This document shows, piece after piece, positions 43,901-56,196 of a DNA stretch of 64,000 bases. The notes under the pieces were generated by a model. The model was not told where the DNA came from. It made no database searches and worked only from the letters and a program-made list of their open reading frames with translations. The translations under genes were made by a program, and so were the position numbers. How positions within the stretch are numbered: position 1 is the stretch's first letter; the number at the start of each line of letters is the position of its first letter. This stretch comes from Liriodendron chinense (lineage: Eukaryota; Streptophyta; Magnoliopsida; Magnoliales; Magnoliaceae). The DNA is taken from positions 5,828,001 to 5,892,000 of the forward strand of contig ML058526.1 in NCBI GenBank assembly GCA_003013855.2, given 5' to 3'.

Positions 43901-45747
43901 TTTCTAAAGTATTTTACTTGTTCGAGATTTATACTTGATTATCAACTTGGCTTTAGTGAGGTTTTTTCCCTTTAAGATTTCCTTTTCTTTATATTAAGTA
44001 TTTGTTTAATAAATTAGTGGTGCTTCTTTAGTTGATTTCTAAAGTATTTTACTTGTTCGAGATTTATACTTGATTATCAACTTGGCTTTAGTGAGGTTTC
44101 TTCCCTTTAAGATTTCCTTTTATTTATAGTAAGTATTTGTTTAATAAATTAGTGGTGCTTCTTTAGTTGATTTCTAAAGTATTTTACTTGTTCGAGATTT
44201 CTACTTGATTATCAACTTGGCTTTAGTGAGGTTTTTTCCCTTTAAGATTTCCTTTTATTTATATTAAGTATTTGTTTAATAAATTAGTGGTGCTTCTTTA
44301 GTTGATTTCTAAAGTATTTTACTTGTTCGAGATTTATACTTGATTATCAACTTGGCTTTAGTGAGGTTCTCACCGTTCAAGTTTTCCATTAATTTAATTA
44401 AATTGAGTATTTCTTATATAGTATTGTTTATTTAAATACATGTTGTCAATTGAATTCTTATATATATTGAAATAATTGCCTTGGATAAATTGTGATGAAA
44501 ATCTTTTATTAATTGTTTCATACTTAGATTCCAATGGATACAACTTTTACTTGTTGGTTAGTTTCAAATGATTTCAGTGGATGTGTTGTACATGAATTGA
44601 GGTTGTAAGTGGGAGAATTGGTTGTAAAATGTTATAGGTTGTATTCTGAGAGAATGGCTTGTTGCCATTTAGTGAAATTTATATTGTTGGTGTCCTTAAA
44701 TGGATTTGATGCCATGTGGCTTTGTTTGGAAAGATCCTTCCTTGTTGGTGTCCATCAATGGACTTGTTTTTCAGGTGGCTTGGACGAAGAAGAGTATCCT
44801 TTTGTTGAAAACTTTGGAACACACACAAAATAGTAATGTAATTGTCTAATTGTAGATAATCATAAAATTTGTACTATAGTATATTTTGTTGGTCGTCTCA
44901 TGGGCCGGGGATGGTGTTATGGGATGCTATGCCTGAGCCGTCGGCCTATGCTGGGTTGCGTACCCCCCATAGTGACCGTGAGCTTTTAATTGCTTGTTTT
45001 GTAAATTGGACTAATAAAAGCTGGTTAATCATACATACATGGCATTTGCGGGTAATGTTGGTGACGAGCCACATTACTGTCGGTTTGATATGCATTGCAT
45101 TGCGGGTAACATTGGTGACGAGCCATGTTACTGTCGGTTTGAAATTCACCAGCTGGATATACATCCCCAGGCTGAAGAACATTTGCATGCACACATTCAT
45201 GTAAACGGGATTGAAGTTGGAATATATGGATTGAATGTTATAATTTGTTGGTATTTATAATATGAGTAAATTGTTACATTTGATTGTTTTAAATGTCACT
45301 TCTTTTGGAATTGTATAAATTGCTTATTGTATAATATATTATCTTTAGTTGGTCTTTACTTAATTGCTATCATGCCTGGTAATTTTGGAGGGTTTTTACC
45401 TCACTATGATAGCGTTTTAACGCTATCGAACCATAACAGTTGATGCAGGTATCTTTGGATAAGAAGTTGTAAGGTGGTGCGACTCAAGTCTACTTGTAGT
45501 GTTTATTTATTTTTATTTTTTAATTAATGTAATATTGAAACAATTGATTTGTATAAGCCCTATGGGCCCTACTTGTATAGTTTGATTTATATTGGACATT
45601 ACATGTTCTGAATTGCTTCCATTGCATTTTAAATTTAAAAGAAGAAAAAAAAAAAAAATTATACTGGAAAGTGGATCTTTAAATGTTTACACTCGGGTTT
45701 TCAGAACTCGGGCTCAACACCCGAGTAATGAAAACTGGGGCGTTACA
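40952..45747 (+). repeat. LARD LTR 3
   Basis: Starts TGTAACGCCC and ends GGGCGTTACA, directly followed by the TCTTT target duplication (45748-45752). Diagnostic variants: A at 41329, T at 43729, and an A14-TTA tract near 45647 where LTR 1 and 2 have A10-TTTA. Confidence 0.93.
43416..44360 (+). repeat. 7 x 135-bp tandem array inside LARD LTR 3
   Basis: Seven units as in the other LTRs, except that unit 3 has T at 43729 where LTR 1 and 2 have C. Confidence 0.95.
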
Positions 45748-45752
45748 TCTTT

Positions 45753-46395
45753 ATAGGCCTCTCATAAAGCCATATGAAGATAGAGTTAAGGCCCCATAAA
45801 GGGCTATAATTAAGGCCACGTAAGAGTTCCGAGAGCGAATGCTTAGGTCGGTCGTCCATGTAGATAGTTCAAGCCATACTTGGTTGGCTTGATGTATCCA
45901 AAATACCCATCGAAAGGGGAGAGACCTTTAAATAGAGTCGCCATAATTTTTAAGGTCATTGTGCAGTCGTCGTCGTAGGATGCGTTCGACCTGCTATTTG
46001 TAGACGTTTGGTTGAGGATATGAAAAGCAATCGGCTCGGCAACGTCTAGTGAAGTCACATGCGAATCACATGCAAATGCCAGCGGGGACCGAGCGGTGGA
46101 GAGGCGGTCGGTAATTCTGAGCGCTGGTATGTGTCAGTTATCATCAAGCATTAAAAACCGAGTGGTAGATACACAGTCAGTTAAGCCGAGCTCGAGTAGG
46201 CGTAGTAGTAAGGTTGGCTCATGATATAGGAAGTATACTCGGCTACCGAAGTTGGAGTCATAGCTTGTTAAGATTGCCAAGCCGAGCGTCACTCCGTACG
46301 ATCCTCTGGATGATTGCTCGACATATGATCGGCCGTATCTCAACAACTTTGATCTTGACCATTCATCGGGACCAACTCCAAATCCCCATAACATC
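45753..46395 (-). repeat. 5' LTR of the Tat element, distal part
   Basis: Read on the minus strand it begins TGTTATGGGGATTTGG at 46395. It is homologous to 22613-22997 plus 24509-24574. It ends against the LARD target duplication and continues at 28068. Confidence 0.8.
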
Positions 46396-47802
46396 TATGA
46401 TATGACATGTGTGCTATACATGTTAGATCACAAACTAGCCTATAGCAAACCCCTTCAACAATCATGAGTCATTCGTTTCCTTGGCCTTGAAGGTGTTCCA
46501 TAGACTTCACCGAGCAATAATCTTGTGCATGTGTTGTTGGGTGTCCTAGTGGAATGCTTCAAATTTTGCCTCATATAATACTTAATTTCCAAGAACAACG
46601 TATGCAAGATGATCACTTCCTGATCCAATGACCCATCCTTAATAGCAAAAAACATAGTTGGTGCGTGGATAATAGTGTAAATCTCCACCATCACTAAAAT
46701 AGCCATTAATTCCATAAGGATAAAGAAATCTTTAAAAATGATAAATATAATTAATATTATTAAATGAATTATTGATTACAACGCGTATTTGATGTACTTA
46801 CAAGAGAGGCCATAAATTCCTAATTTAACTTGAAATAAGACACTATCCAAAGTAGAAAAAAGTTAATACAAATTGTAAAAGAAAATAAAAATCTAATCCG
46901 ACCAAACTCGTAAACAACCTTTAGATGACTAAAATAAAGATTTTAAATCATAACAAGACTTAAAATTCTAAAAATATTTAAAAAAATAAAAAATAAAACT
47001 TACTAAAATAATAAATTTTAACTTAAAACCCTAATTTGATCCCTAAAAATAATCAAATTTACGAACCCAAGTGCAAAGGTCATGGATAAATTTTCAATGG
47101 TATATTATACATCATACATGTTAAACAGATAACCAATCACAAAATTATGATGTTGGAAGCTATAATGCATATTTCAGTATTTTTATCCATTCGGGCCCTC
47201 CGGGCCCAAAGTTGTGCCCTCGTGGCCCACCACTGAGTTGTCATCCAAACGTTCTACATCATTAGCCCAAAACAGAAACTTAGTCATGGCCACAGAACGG
47301 TTAGACCTATAAGCTAGATAGCTAAAGTCCTGCCCAGGTGGGCCATCACCATCCATAATTAGCCGGCCAGACTGTTGTTTTGCCCAGGAATAATCCACTA
47401 AGCCATGAACGTCTTAGCTGTTAGAATGAGAAAGTTTCAATACTCTAGCAGAGCATGGTAGTTGATGCACAGGCATTAATAAATTGCACACTTGGAATAC
47501 AAATAAAATAAACTAAACCATCCTAATCATGGTTAACCACTTTTATGGACTTTAAATCAAACATTACTTATCTTTTGCTACAATCTGATTGTTATGGTTT
47601 ATTGGACGGTTCAAGAAACAAATACATATTAATCAAAGAATAGGACCCTTCTGCCAATGTAATTTTTTTGTGATAAACTATCTAAAGTGGGTCCCGAAAC
47701 TTGAACGGTTTATTTTGATTTAACATATTGTAATTGTATAATTTCTGATCAATGACTGCATATCAACCATCACACTCTTCCAGAGTATCAAATAACCACT
47801 GT
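46396..47802. other. Upstream flank of CASPL4 copy B, no gene seen
   Basis: AT-rich non-coding DNA aligned to 2486-3928 with small indels. No ORF here is conserved with copy A in a protein-like way. Confidence 0.6.
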
Positions 47803-47809
47803 TATAAAA
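47803..47809 (+). promoter_or_regulatory. TATA box of CASPL4 copy B
   Basis: TATAAAA about 100 bp before the ATG at 47907, matching copy A in sequence and spacing. Confidence 0.6.
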
Positions 47810-47906
47810 CAATCCCAAAACATTTCCTTTGGACATTTCACACGCCTCTTCCTCTCCCCCCTTGAAATTCTCTACTCTCTCCCCTCCCACAAAATTCCAC
47901 AAGAAC

Positions 47907-50900
47907 ATGTCTGAGGAAGTGGGCCATGACAATTCAAAGGGACCCACATCAACCAAACATGTGGAATCCATGCCATCAGCCCCTCCGGCTGACGTCGAAA
48001 ACCAATCATCGGCGACGACAATCTCATCGATTCTACAGCGATGGAGGAGAGCAGATCTATTAAAGAAGGGCAATCTGGTGCTACGATCGTCGGCCTTCTT
48101 GTTCTCCTTGATCTCATTCATTGTCATGGCCTCTAACAAGCACGGCAATTGGATGGATTTCGATAAGTATGAAGAATACAGGTGATTATTCCTTAATCCA
48201 ACGGTCAGATTACGGTAATTGTGGTTGAAATTGTGAAAAACCGGATGTGGGTGTTTGAGATCTGATCATCGCAGTCCGTGAATTGTGATTAAACATGCTG
48301 TTGATCAAGTGGGCCATTCTGAGTTTTGATTGGATCTTGCAGATATTGCTTGGCCATTGCTATCCTTTCTTCTCTCTACACCGGTGTGCAAGTTTCACGT
48401 GAAATTCGACGGATTTCGACAGGCAAAGATCTGATCACACGGCAGACGTCGTCCTATATTGATTTCTTTGGCGATCAGGTACGTTTAATTGCTGTTAATG
48501 TCAAGAAATTAACCTGAAATTTCCTTGAATTTCGGTTTTTGTAACCCATTGATCCTAGGATCAATTTTGGGAGGTTCCCCACCGTCCAACCATCATGGCG
48601 GGAATCCCGATGCGCAATCAATACATGTTTTCGAATCCCCTACTTGGGGGGAATCCATTTCACATTCAAAATTCATGTTGAAGGTGCATCGTGATTCCTG
48701 CCAGGCGAGGATGGATCGTGTTGTGGAATATCTGAGAAGTGGAGAAGGAGGCCCCGAATGGATGGTTGAAAATGACTCGCCCTGGATCTGCACTTTGTCT
48801 GCCTGATGAGTGGGCCAGGCTGGTTTTCGTGTACGGCCATATTCGCCCTTATATGTCTCGCACGTTTTTGAGGTTGACACGTGTGGTATGTACAGAGGTG
48901 CGTGTGGAGAGTTGTGTGTTGGGACTGGCAGACCTCAAACCTTCACTGCTGCATTAATGGTGAAGAGTCTTGACCTGGGTCAACCTTTCAGGACAGCTAC
49001 CTTCAAAGCTGTCCACAAGGATGGCCACCTCTTCAATAGGTGTCTGCCAAGAATCCAAACAGATTGGATAATCTGAACCGTGCAAACAGTACCTGCAACG
49101 TCCATTAATAACCGGACTGTCAATATAATTATAGAATAGAAAGTTGGGAAAAAAAAAAGTGTAGAACTATATTGACTGTCCATTTGGTGGACCCTGTAGG
49201 CTGATTAATCTGGGTTTAATGCTGGATTGAAATATCTCAACCTTTGATCATTTGACTCTTTTACTTTGAATATGGACCACCTCGTTGTTGGTTTGTGGGC
49301 CGTTGATCTAAAGTTCAGGATCCTACAATATTATTAAAGACTTTATATTCTACCACCTTCAGCTGTGTATCTCATTTGGTAAACGATTCTGATCACTAAA
49401 CCATGACCCCATGTCCAACGGCTATGATGCTAATGTGTCGTACTCGTATAACAGTACATGTTGAAGGGGCATTTTCGTCATTTGATATAGATAAAGGGGG
49501 GGGGCACGTGGAGTACCATGTGAGACAGCAAGGACCACCTTCTAGGTGAGTGATATTGAAGTAGTACTGTGAGTAAAAGGTGAAAAGAACCCAAGTGATA
49601 ACCAAGCTAGAACGGTAAAAGTGAGTTCCCAAGCGGTGGAAGGACAAATTTCTTTTGGCATGCTTGTTGAAAAATGAGCCAAAGACTTAGGGGCAGTAGC
49701 TTGGTTAAGAAAACTTACTAAAGCTATAACGAAAGTGAGTCTTCATAAGGCTATTTGACTCCCCCGTGCCTTCTTCAAAAGCTGCTTGCTTGCTGAAAAC
49801 CCCTGCGTATGCGAAAATGGAAATTATAGGGAAGGTATGTCTATTGTTATAATGGCAATTAAATGCATTTTAAACATTGGGTTTCTAGAGAAGCCTATTC
49901 AAAAGCTATTTTAGTGACCAAAATGTTGGTGAAATTGATTTATTTGGATAAAGAACCCTATAAAATTAGAACTACACACAAATTTGATTTTGGGCCTGTT
50001 TATTGCAATTAAACAACGGAATGAGCTTAGCTATCAAGATTAGGATTAATCTCAATTTTGTAGAAACTCCCATACAAACATGCCCTAATAAAACTCAGTA
50101 TGAAAATTGAACCAAAAGGTGACCTAACCCTACATTGGTGTCCCACAAAATGTCGATACTGACCACATTTTCCATTTTTCATATGATTAGTTTTTAAATT
50201 CATGTGCACAAGGTGGGGTACATATTATGGAGAGATTCCTATAAGTTGTCCTTCATGCCTTGCTAGATTGATTTTAGGAGTGGCTATGGGTTGAGATAGG
50301 GCTGAGTGGCTCTAACCCAACCCTAGAGCCCTAAGCCCTGCTCCTAGCTCAACTCAAGCCTTATAAGGAGGCTTTGGCTTGGCCCTTGGCTCAAGCCCTA
50401 TTAGGGTATAGAGGCCTTGGACCCGCCCTTGCCTAGAGGGCCAAGCTAGGGCTAGGCCAGGTTTAATCTAGACCATAGTTAGGTTAAGGCCAACCTTATA
50501 AGTTAAAGATAAATTACATATATGATATGTGTGCAATTAGTATGCAATTATTAAGTGCATGTTTATAAAACATTATGATCTTCCAAAGTACCAAAAATTT
50601 CTTGTGGCACACTTGTGTCAAATAAAATCATTTGTCAACCAAGCAAGTACCCCACCCAATTCTCCATCATAGTTATGGACTTAAATGATTGCTTTAATAT
50701 ACTATTCACCATTTAAAGTAGAGTTCAAAATTTGGACATTTTATAAATACCTACATACATTCTACCAGAGTATCAAAGTTCTTCGTATTATTATATACAA
50801 CATTATATTCTAAAGTCCACATTACTAATATGTACATACTATGTAGTATACACCAGGGCAATGGGCTGGGCTTTTCACTGTTGGCCTTGGCCCAGCCTAA

Positions 50901-51449
50901 CAAGGACACTGGGCCTAGCAAGCTCAAGCCCAGCCCTCAGACCATGTTTAATGGCCCAAGCCCTGGCCTTTCAATGTTGGGTCACTTGGGCTATGCCGCC
51001 CACTGCTACCCTAATTGGTTTTAGTGATGACCCATTCATTTGACTACACTATCACATTATGATCAAGTGGGAGGTCACCACCTGACGTGTATGGTGGGCT
51101 CCACACCTCCTTAGTACATGAGATATCTCAATTGGCATGACTAATGGTGATGATGAGTATACCAAATGTCTACTCATTTCTATGTCAAGTGTTCCATATG
51201 TTCTTTATTACAAGAAAAACATGAACTAAAGTCTATAGGATCGATGTAATTTTGCAGATCGTGGCCTACCTACTAATCTCTGCAGGATCTGCGGCCATTC
51301 CACTCACGAATCGTATGCGAGAGGGGGCAGATAACCTTTTCACTGATGCATCATCAGCGTCCATAAGTATGGCCTTCTTTGCATTCATCGCTCTCAGTTT
51401 GTCCGCGTTAATTTCTGGATATAAGCTCTCTAATCAAACTTACATATAA
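47907..51449 (+). CDS. CASPL4: CASP-like membrane protein, CASPL4 type, copy B (three exons)
   Basis: Exons are 47907-48181, 48343-48478 and 51258-51449, with GT-AG junctions at the same places as copy A, giving 200 residues, a usual length for short CASPL4 proteins. The order is: MSEEVGH N-terminal tail with one 19-residue unit; RWRRADLLKKGNLVLR before TM1 (family Arg); TM2 YCLAIAILSSLYTGVQV; DFFGDQ then TM3 (family Asp); a NRMREGADNLFTD loop; and TM4 ending in the family tail SGYKLSNQTYI. It keeps the family consensus better than copy A, especially in exon 3, so it is the likelier functional copy. Family members are plasma-membrane four-span proteins related to Casparian-strip scaffold proteins; the role of this member is unknown. 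Assignment to 4A or 4B is not settled. Confidence 0.92.
48536..49275. other. Copy-B-specific stretch in CASPL4 intron 2
   Basis: About 740 bp between TTCCTTGAATTTC(A/G) and the shared GGGCCGT(C/T)(A/G)ATCTAAAGTT have no match at the copy A position (about 4753-4795). It is GC-richer than the rest of the intron and has overlapping short ORFs but no family I know. Insertion into B or deletion from A cannot be told apart; no target duplication or inverted ends are evident. Confidence 0.6.
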
Positions 51450-51464
51450 GCTTAGTTGTTTTTA

Positions 51465-51501
<37 letters not shown>

Positions 51502-54250
51502 GTGTGTGTATGTGTGTGTTTGATTTTGTACCATTCATTTATTATCATGTTAATATATGTACGTGTGGAACAATTCATTAGCCCTTCAAAACAATGATAT
51601 ATGTGTTTGCATAGCCAAGGTATGATATTTGCACTTGGGAAAGGATATAATATAAAGAATTAAATTTTTAAAATCTCCACGCATCAATCGTAAGGTACAG
51701 AGCCTTGCTTGACTCCGCCATTATGATCATCAACTATTGAACTTGTCGGAGAAGATGAATAGCTACCAGCCTTGGGTCTTTCGCTCCATCAAAAGGGCTT
51801 TTTGTTGCTTGAATAGGATGAGGTGAGAGGGAACTGATGATTCTCTTTTATACACTTGGATTGGCAGTGGAGGATGTTGAAAAATTCGCCACGGATTGCG
51901 ATGATCTACACTAGCATCAATTTAGGGAATCCAATGAATTTAGAGTGCATACCTTGATCATCCATGGATTTGAATGTTGAGGGTTGCATGTTAGTCTTTT
52001 GCCTCTACCACACCTAAGTTTGGATGCACACTCTAATGGTATGAAACATGCAGTTAATAATTAGGGGCTGACTGCACTTAACTAGATAGAGGGAATATGT
52101 GAAGAATATCACCCATCGATCGCAGGATTCTTCCACTCCCACTTCTCCTCAATCATGTATCTAGGAGGAGTATCTCAAAATACAACTCTATTGTACCTTT
52201 TGCACATAAAACCATATAGACCCATCAATGTGGGTCCCACTCTGATGGTCATGCAATTGATCCAAATTGGATTGCCAGATAAAAATATGCCATGCGTGGC
52301 CCATAATTCCAATGGAGGAAGCCCAACTATCGCCAAATTCGATCCTTGCCATTGTTGTCTGCTCTATGCCTGAGAAAGGAAACTCTAGTCATTGACTGCT
52401 CAAATACAGGGGTGTCAATGTGCTGGGCTAGGGCTAGGCCAAGCTCAGCCGAAGACCGACCCGCTTTGTTCAACGCAGGCCCAAGCCGGACCTAGACCAT
52501 GATGGGCCAAAATAGTCTAGCCTGGCATGCTTATGCTAGGGCCGGCATGAGTCCAGCACGAGCCCGAATCAAGGGTTGTTGCAGGGGTCCCATTCCATGG
52601 GATTTCTTGTCTGATGAGAGAGAAGATGGCACCATGGATTGGAGTAGAGAGAGAGACTGCTATCTTGCCATTTTCTCTACAAAATGCCAAAATATGACAA
52701 GATGAAAAATCGATACAATTTCCATTTCGAGCCTTGAGAAAATGAAATGCTTACCCACCTAGAAGGGCTGAAAAATCCCATGGCCTCTCTCATTTCGAGC
52801 CTGATCGTTGCAACCTCACTCCCCTCACTCTCATCTTGGCAGAGAGATTTCTATTTCTTCTTCTTCTTCTTCCTCTTCTTTTTGAGATGGAAAGCTTTGG
52901 AGAAGAGAGGGAGAGGGATGGGAGTATTTTATTTAAAAACAAAAAAATAAAACCCTAACGAGTTGGGCCGAGCCAAGCCTACAGGCTTCGGACGTCTACG
53001 TCCCAAGGCGGGCCAGCCCACAAGCCCAACGGGCCAACTGACACCTTTACTCAAATTAATGTGTCAGTGTGCTACTCTTAGGGCGCACCGAATAGTTGTA
53101 TGCACCAAACCTCCATAGGCCTCACCTAATCCATTTGATGGATCCAAACTGTCCACATCCTCCACCTGGACAAGGGTACTATGTGTGGCCCATTCTAAAG
53201 TTAGATTCCAACGTATGATACAGTTCTATCATTTTTTTTAGTCATGCAACACACCCACCCTGGTTAGTCACATGATGAACCCACCCACCAGTGGGTTAGT
53301 GTGTCTTCTTAGCACTCGAATTTGAGACCTGCTGTTGAAAAGCCTAGGCATCTTACAGGTGGGGCTAGCAGGCGAGACTTTATCTTATAGATATTTATTT
53401 TAGAAGTTATAAATTAGATGGTTAGCATTGTCTAACCAAATTAGAGGAGATATATACATACGCATGAGTTTATCGTTGAATAAATAAAAATACAGATATA
53501 CACATAATTATATCCTTATCTACACCGTATTTACATCCATGTCGTTAATACCTTCTTCAAACTCAAGATGTTTTAATGGGGGAGCTAGGCAATTAGAATT
53601 TAGATAAAATCTAAGGGAATCTGTTGTAGAATGAACCCCAAAGAGAAGATAAGCTATTGGATAGTCTGAAGGAATAAATGGAAGAATGATAATGCCTTGT
53701 AGAACATGATAGCAATTTTATAATCAATCCCAACATACTTGGTTCTACTCATGAAAATTATCATTATATGCAATTTGAATCAGACTCTTGTTGTCACAAA
53801 AGATCAAGGACCGACCATTGTATGAGATATTCATGTCTTAACTAGAAAAAACACTACCTCTTGGCCTATGGTCATGCAAAATTATCCAGTACTCCCTATC
53901 GAAGCTATGAAAACACAACAGAAAATTAAAACTTTTCAGAAGTCCAGATTAGTTTATTAAACGCCCAAGGATAATCATTTAGATATTATCAAGTTTATAC
54001 AAAAATCAAAATCAAGAAACTTGGGTTCATAAATATCTTTTAATCAGTTATCGAACAATCATTCAATAGCCAATATTGGACCTTCAAAGTAAAAGATTAT
54101 CGCTCGAAACTATTATATATAAGGAGAGGAGGAAAGCTAACACACAAACTCTAGAACATGACTAAAGTGGAATATAAGAGGCACGCATAATAGACCTCAC
54201 ACATGTGTGCACATGCGGAAGTACGTACGTAGGAATAATGAGGCAAGAAG

Positions 54251-54287
<37 letters not shown>

Positions 54288-54295
54288 CACACGTT
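51450..54295. other. 3' flank of CASPL4 copy B, no gene seen
   Basis: Non-coding, aligned with 11502-14008. (TC)n tracts lie at about 51468-51497 and 54254-54285. A stretch at about 51880-52320 is not present in copy A. I see no coding signal. Confidence 0.55.
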
Positions 54296-55835
54296 CACAC
54301 TCTTAAATCTAAACCACCCAAAATAGACAGATGGTATTTACTTTTGGCTCTTGGCTCAAGTGGGTCCCATTGTAATTTTTTTCTATAATCTTCTCTAACC
54401 ATTAGATGCATTAGCTCATATCAGGTCTAAGGCTTAAAAATCAACCAAGCTCATGATTTAAATGCACCACAACAAAGGAAACAATTGAGAGAAAGACATG
54501 GACCGTTGATTTTTTGTGGGGCCCATTGAGATAATTATGTGAAATCCATGTTACTAGATCCACATAAAAATTTAGGTTTGGGGCTCAAAAATAAGGCCCT
54601 TCCGTGATTCAGGTGGATCACACCAAGGGAAACAATTTGGGGTAGGTGTCCTCCTATACACTGCTTTCAATTGTGTGGTCCACCTGAATCATTGATGGGC
54701 CAATTTTTTTAGGTCTAGGACTAAAATTGGGTCATGTATCTTATGATAGGAATGGAATTCAGAAAAACATCAAGTTTGGCCCATTTCTAGCATACCCTTC
54801 TATGTAGATGACATTACCTATTACCGTCATCCAACTAGGATGACCCCACCATCATGTATTTCTTAAAGCCACTTTGATCATCAACCGTGTGACCCAATTT
54901 TAGACGTAAGGCTCAAAAAAAATTAGCCAAATCCGTGATTTAGGTGGGCTACACCAAAGGAAATAATTGGGAGAGAGACGTACACAGTTGATTCTTTACA
55001 AGGTCCACAGTAATGGCAATGGGAAATCCATGTGAACCATTAGATTCCACATAAAAATTTAGGCCTAGGGCCTAAAATTCAGGCCCATTAGTGATTTAGG
55101 TGGGTCACACTAAGGGAAATAGTTTGAAGGGTGGGCATAGTCCTGTACACTGTTTTCAATCAATGGCCCACCTCAATCACAGATCGGGCTGATTTTAAGC
55201 CTTATGTCTAAAATTGAGTAATGCATCTCATGATTAGAGTGAATTTCAAAAATACATGACAGTGGGGCCATCCTAGTTGGAGAACCCTTTCTGTAAGGCC
55301 ATTTATGTAAGAGGAATATGTTGGCAGTGGGTCCCAACTTGATTTTTTTTTAAAGCCATTCTTACCATTAGATGCATGACTAAATTTTAATTATAAATTT
55401 AAAAAATCAAGCTCATCGGTGATTGAGGCAGACCACGCGACAGAGAACAATGTACAGGGATGACACCAACACTCCAAACTATTTTCCTTAACGCGGCCCA
55501 TCTGAATCACCGGATGGGCCTATTTTTAATGTGAAACTGTTTCCTTCAGTGTGGTATTTAATGGTTGGTGTGGATTCACATGATCATCACTATAGGTACT
55601 GAAAAATCAACAGTGCACATCTCTTCCAACTATTTCCTTTGGTGTGGCCCACCTGAACCACAGATTGGGCAGCTTTTAGAGCCCTGCGTATAAAATTGGG
55701 GCATGCATATGATGATCGAAGTAGCTTTTGGAAATACATGATGGTGGGGTCACCTAGCCAGAGGACGCTTTACGCAATCATAAGGCCATTTAGACCATTG
55801 GCCCAACTTAATATCTTAAAGAAATCCATTCCTGC
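54296..55835. mobile_element. Truncated inverted-repeat element in copy B (matches 14433-15760)
   Basis: Starts inside the left arm (CTCTTAAATCTAAACCACCC) without the AGTGCTCCC tip, and stops near 55835 before the right arm. The interior GGCCCACC-rich repeats follow copy A. No ORF. Confidence 0.7.
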
Positions 55836-56196
55836 CTTAATAAAACTAACCAAAGGTACTCTAATGATAACTATCTAAATTAATGAAGTAGCTTATTAAA
55901 AACGTTTTTGAAAAAGATACAGGAATGTTAATTTTATATTAATTATCTTTTTTATGAAATTCCTTAAAATATAAAAATAATGTAAAGATATGCAGGCATG
56001 TAGTTCTTGGCTTGTTCATAGAGGTCTTGCTATCTTTACCGAGGCCATTGGCTTTGCCGTCAATGGAACACTTTGCAAGAGTCCTATATCAATGTTGGAA
56101 ACAATGGTAGGGGGAAATATTATTGTTGGAAGCGACTGTACGTACAGAAAATCATTTAAGCTAGAATAAATCAAAAAAATAAAAATATCACACATG
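55836..56196. other. Stretch between duplication B and the copia element
   Basis: AT-rich to about 55985, then a more complex segment (about 56000-56160). Its minus strand reads PTIVSNIDIGLLQSVPLTAKPMASVKIARPL, which is protein-like but unrecognised. It could be an exon remnant of a host gene split by the copia insertion, but nothing confirms this. Confidence 0.3.

Larger units (their letters stand above)
28069..45747 (+). mobile_element. Tandem LARD-like LTR retrotransposon: LTR-INT-LTR-INT-LTR
   Basis: Three near-identical LTRs of about 4792, 4795 and 4796 bp alternate with two 1648-bp internal regions, at a period of about 6441 bp. Each internal starts with a tRNA-iMet PBS (TGGTATCAGAG) three bases after the LTR and ends in the purine tract AAGGGGGGTAGA. 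One perfect TCTTT target duplication flanks the whole array. There is no gag or pol: LTRs almost three times the internal length with no coding capacity fit a LARD (large retrotransposon derivative), mobilised in trans. The terminal motif (AATTTCGCGGACGAAATTC, then the purine tract, then TGTAACGCCC) resembles the 3' end of Tekay/Del-type chromoviruses, a likely source of its proteins. Mosaic variants in the middle LTR point to unequal crossing-over. The ORFs in it are not conserved proteins. Confidence 0.93.
22613..46395 (-). mobile_element. Tat-lineage Ty3/gypsy element, pol deleted, interrupted by two later insertions
   Basis: Read on the minus strand: 5' LTR from 46395 (TGTTATGGGG) to 45753, continued at 28068-27819 (ending GTTAACA) once the 17.7 kb LARD array is removed; a PBS-like TTGACGCCCATCGTGGGG at about 27800-27817; gag; a plus-strand extra ORF; a purine tract (ACTTGGGGGCTTT, 24575-24587); and the 3' LTR starting at 24574, truncated near 22613 and interrupted by a solo LTR. 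Gag plus an antisense ORF with a transposase_28-type domain near the 3' LTR is known for the Tat branch. No protease, RT, RNase H or integrase remains. Matching LTR segments are 45953-46395 and 22613-22997 with 24514-24574. Confidence 0.82.
46396..55835. repeat. Segmental duplication, copy B
   Basis: Collinear with 2486-15760. Homology begins at TCTATGATATGACATG, the first base after the Tat LTR, and stops inside the inverted-repeat element near 55835. It lacks the chromovirus and the MITE, has one copy of the 57-bp coding repeat, and carries its own ~740-bp stretch in intron 2 (about 48536-49275). Confidence 0.9.

Noticed and set aside
28069..45747. Three independent insertions of the same LTR family
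   Set aside because: Only one pair of target duplications exists, at the outer ends; the inner joins go directly LTR-PBS and PPT-LTR.
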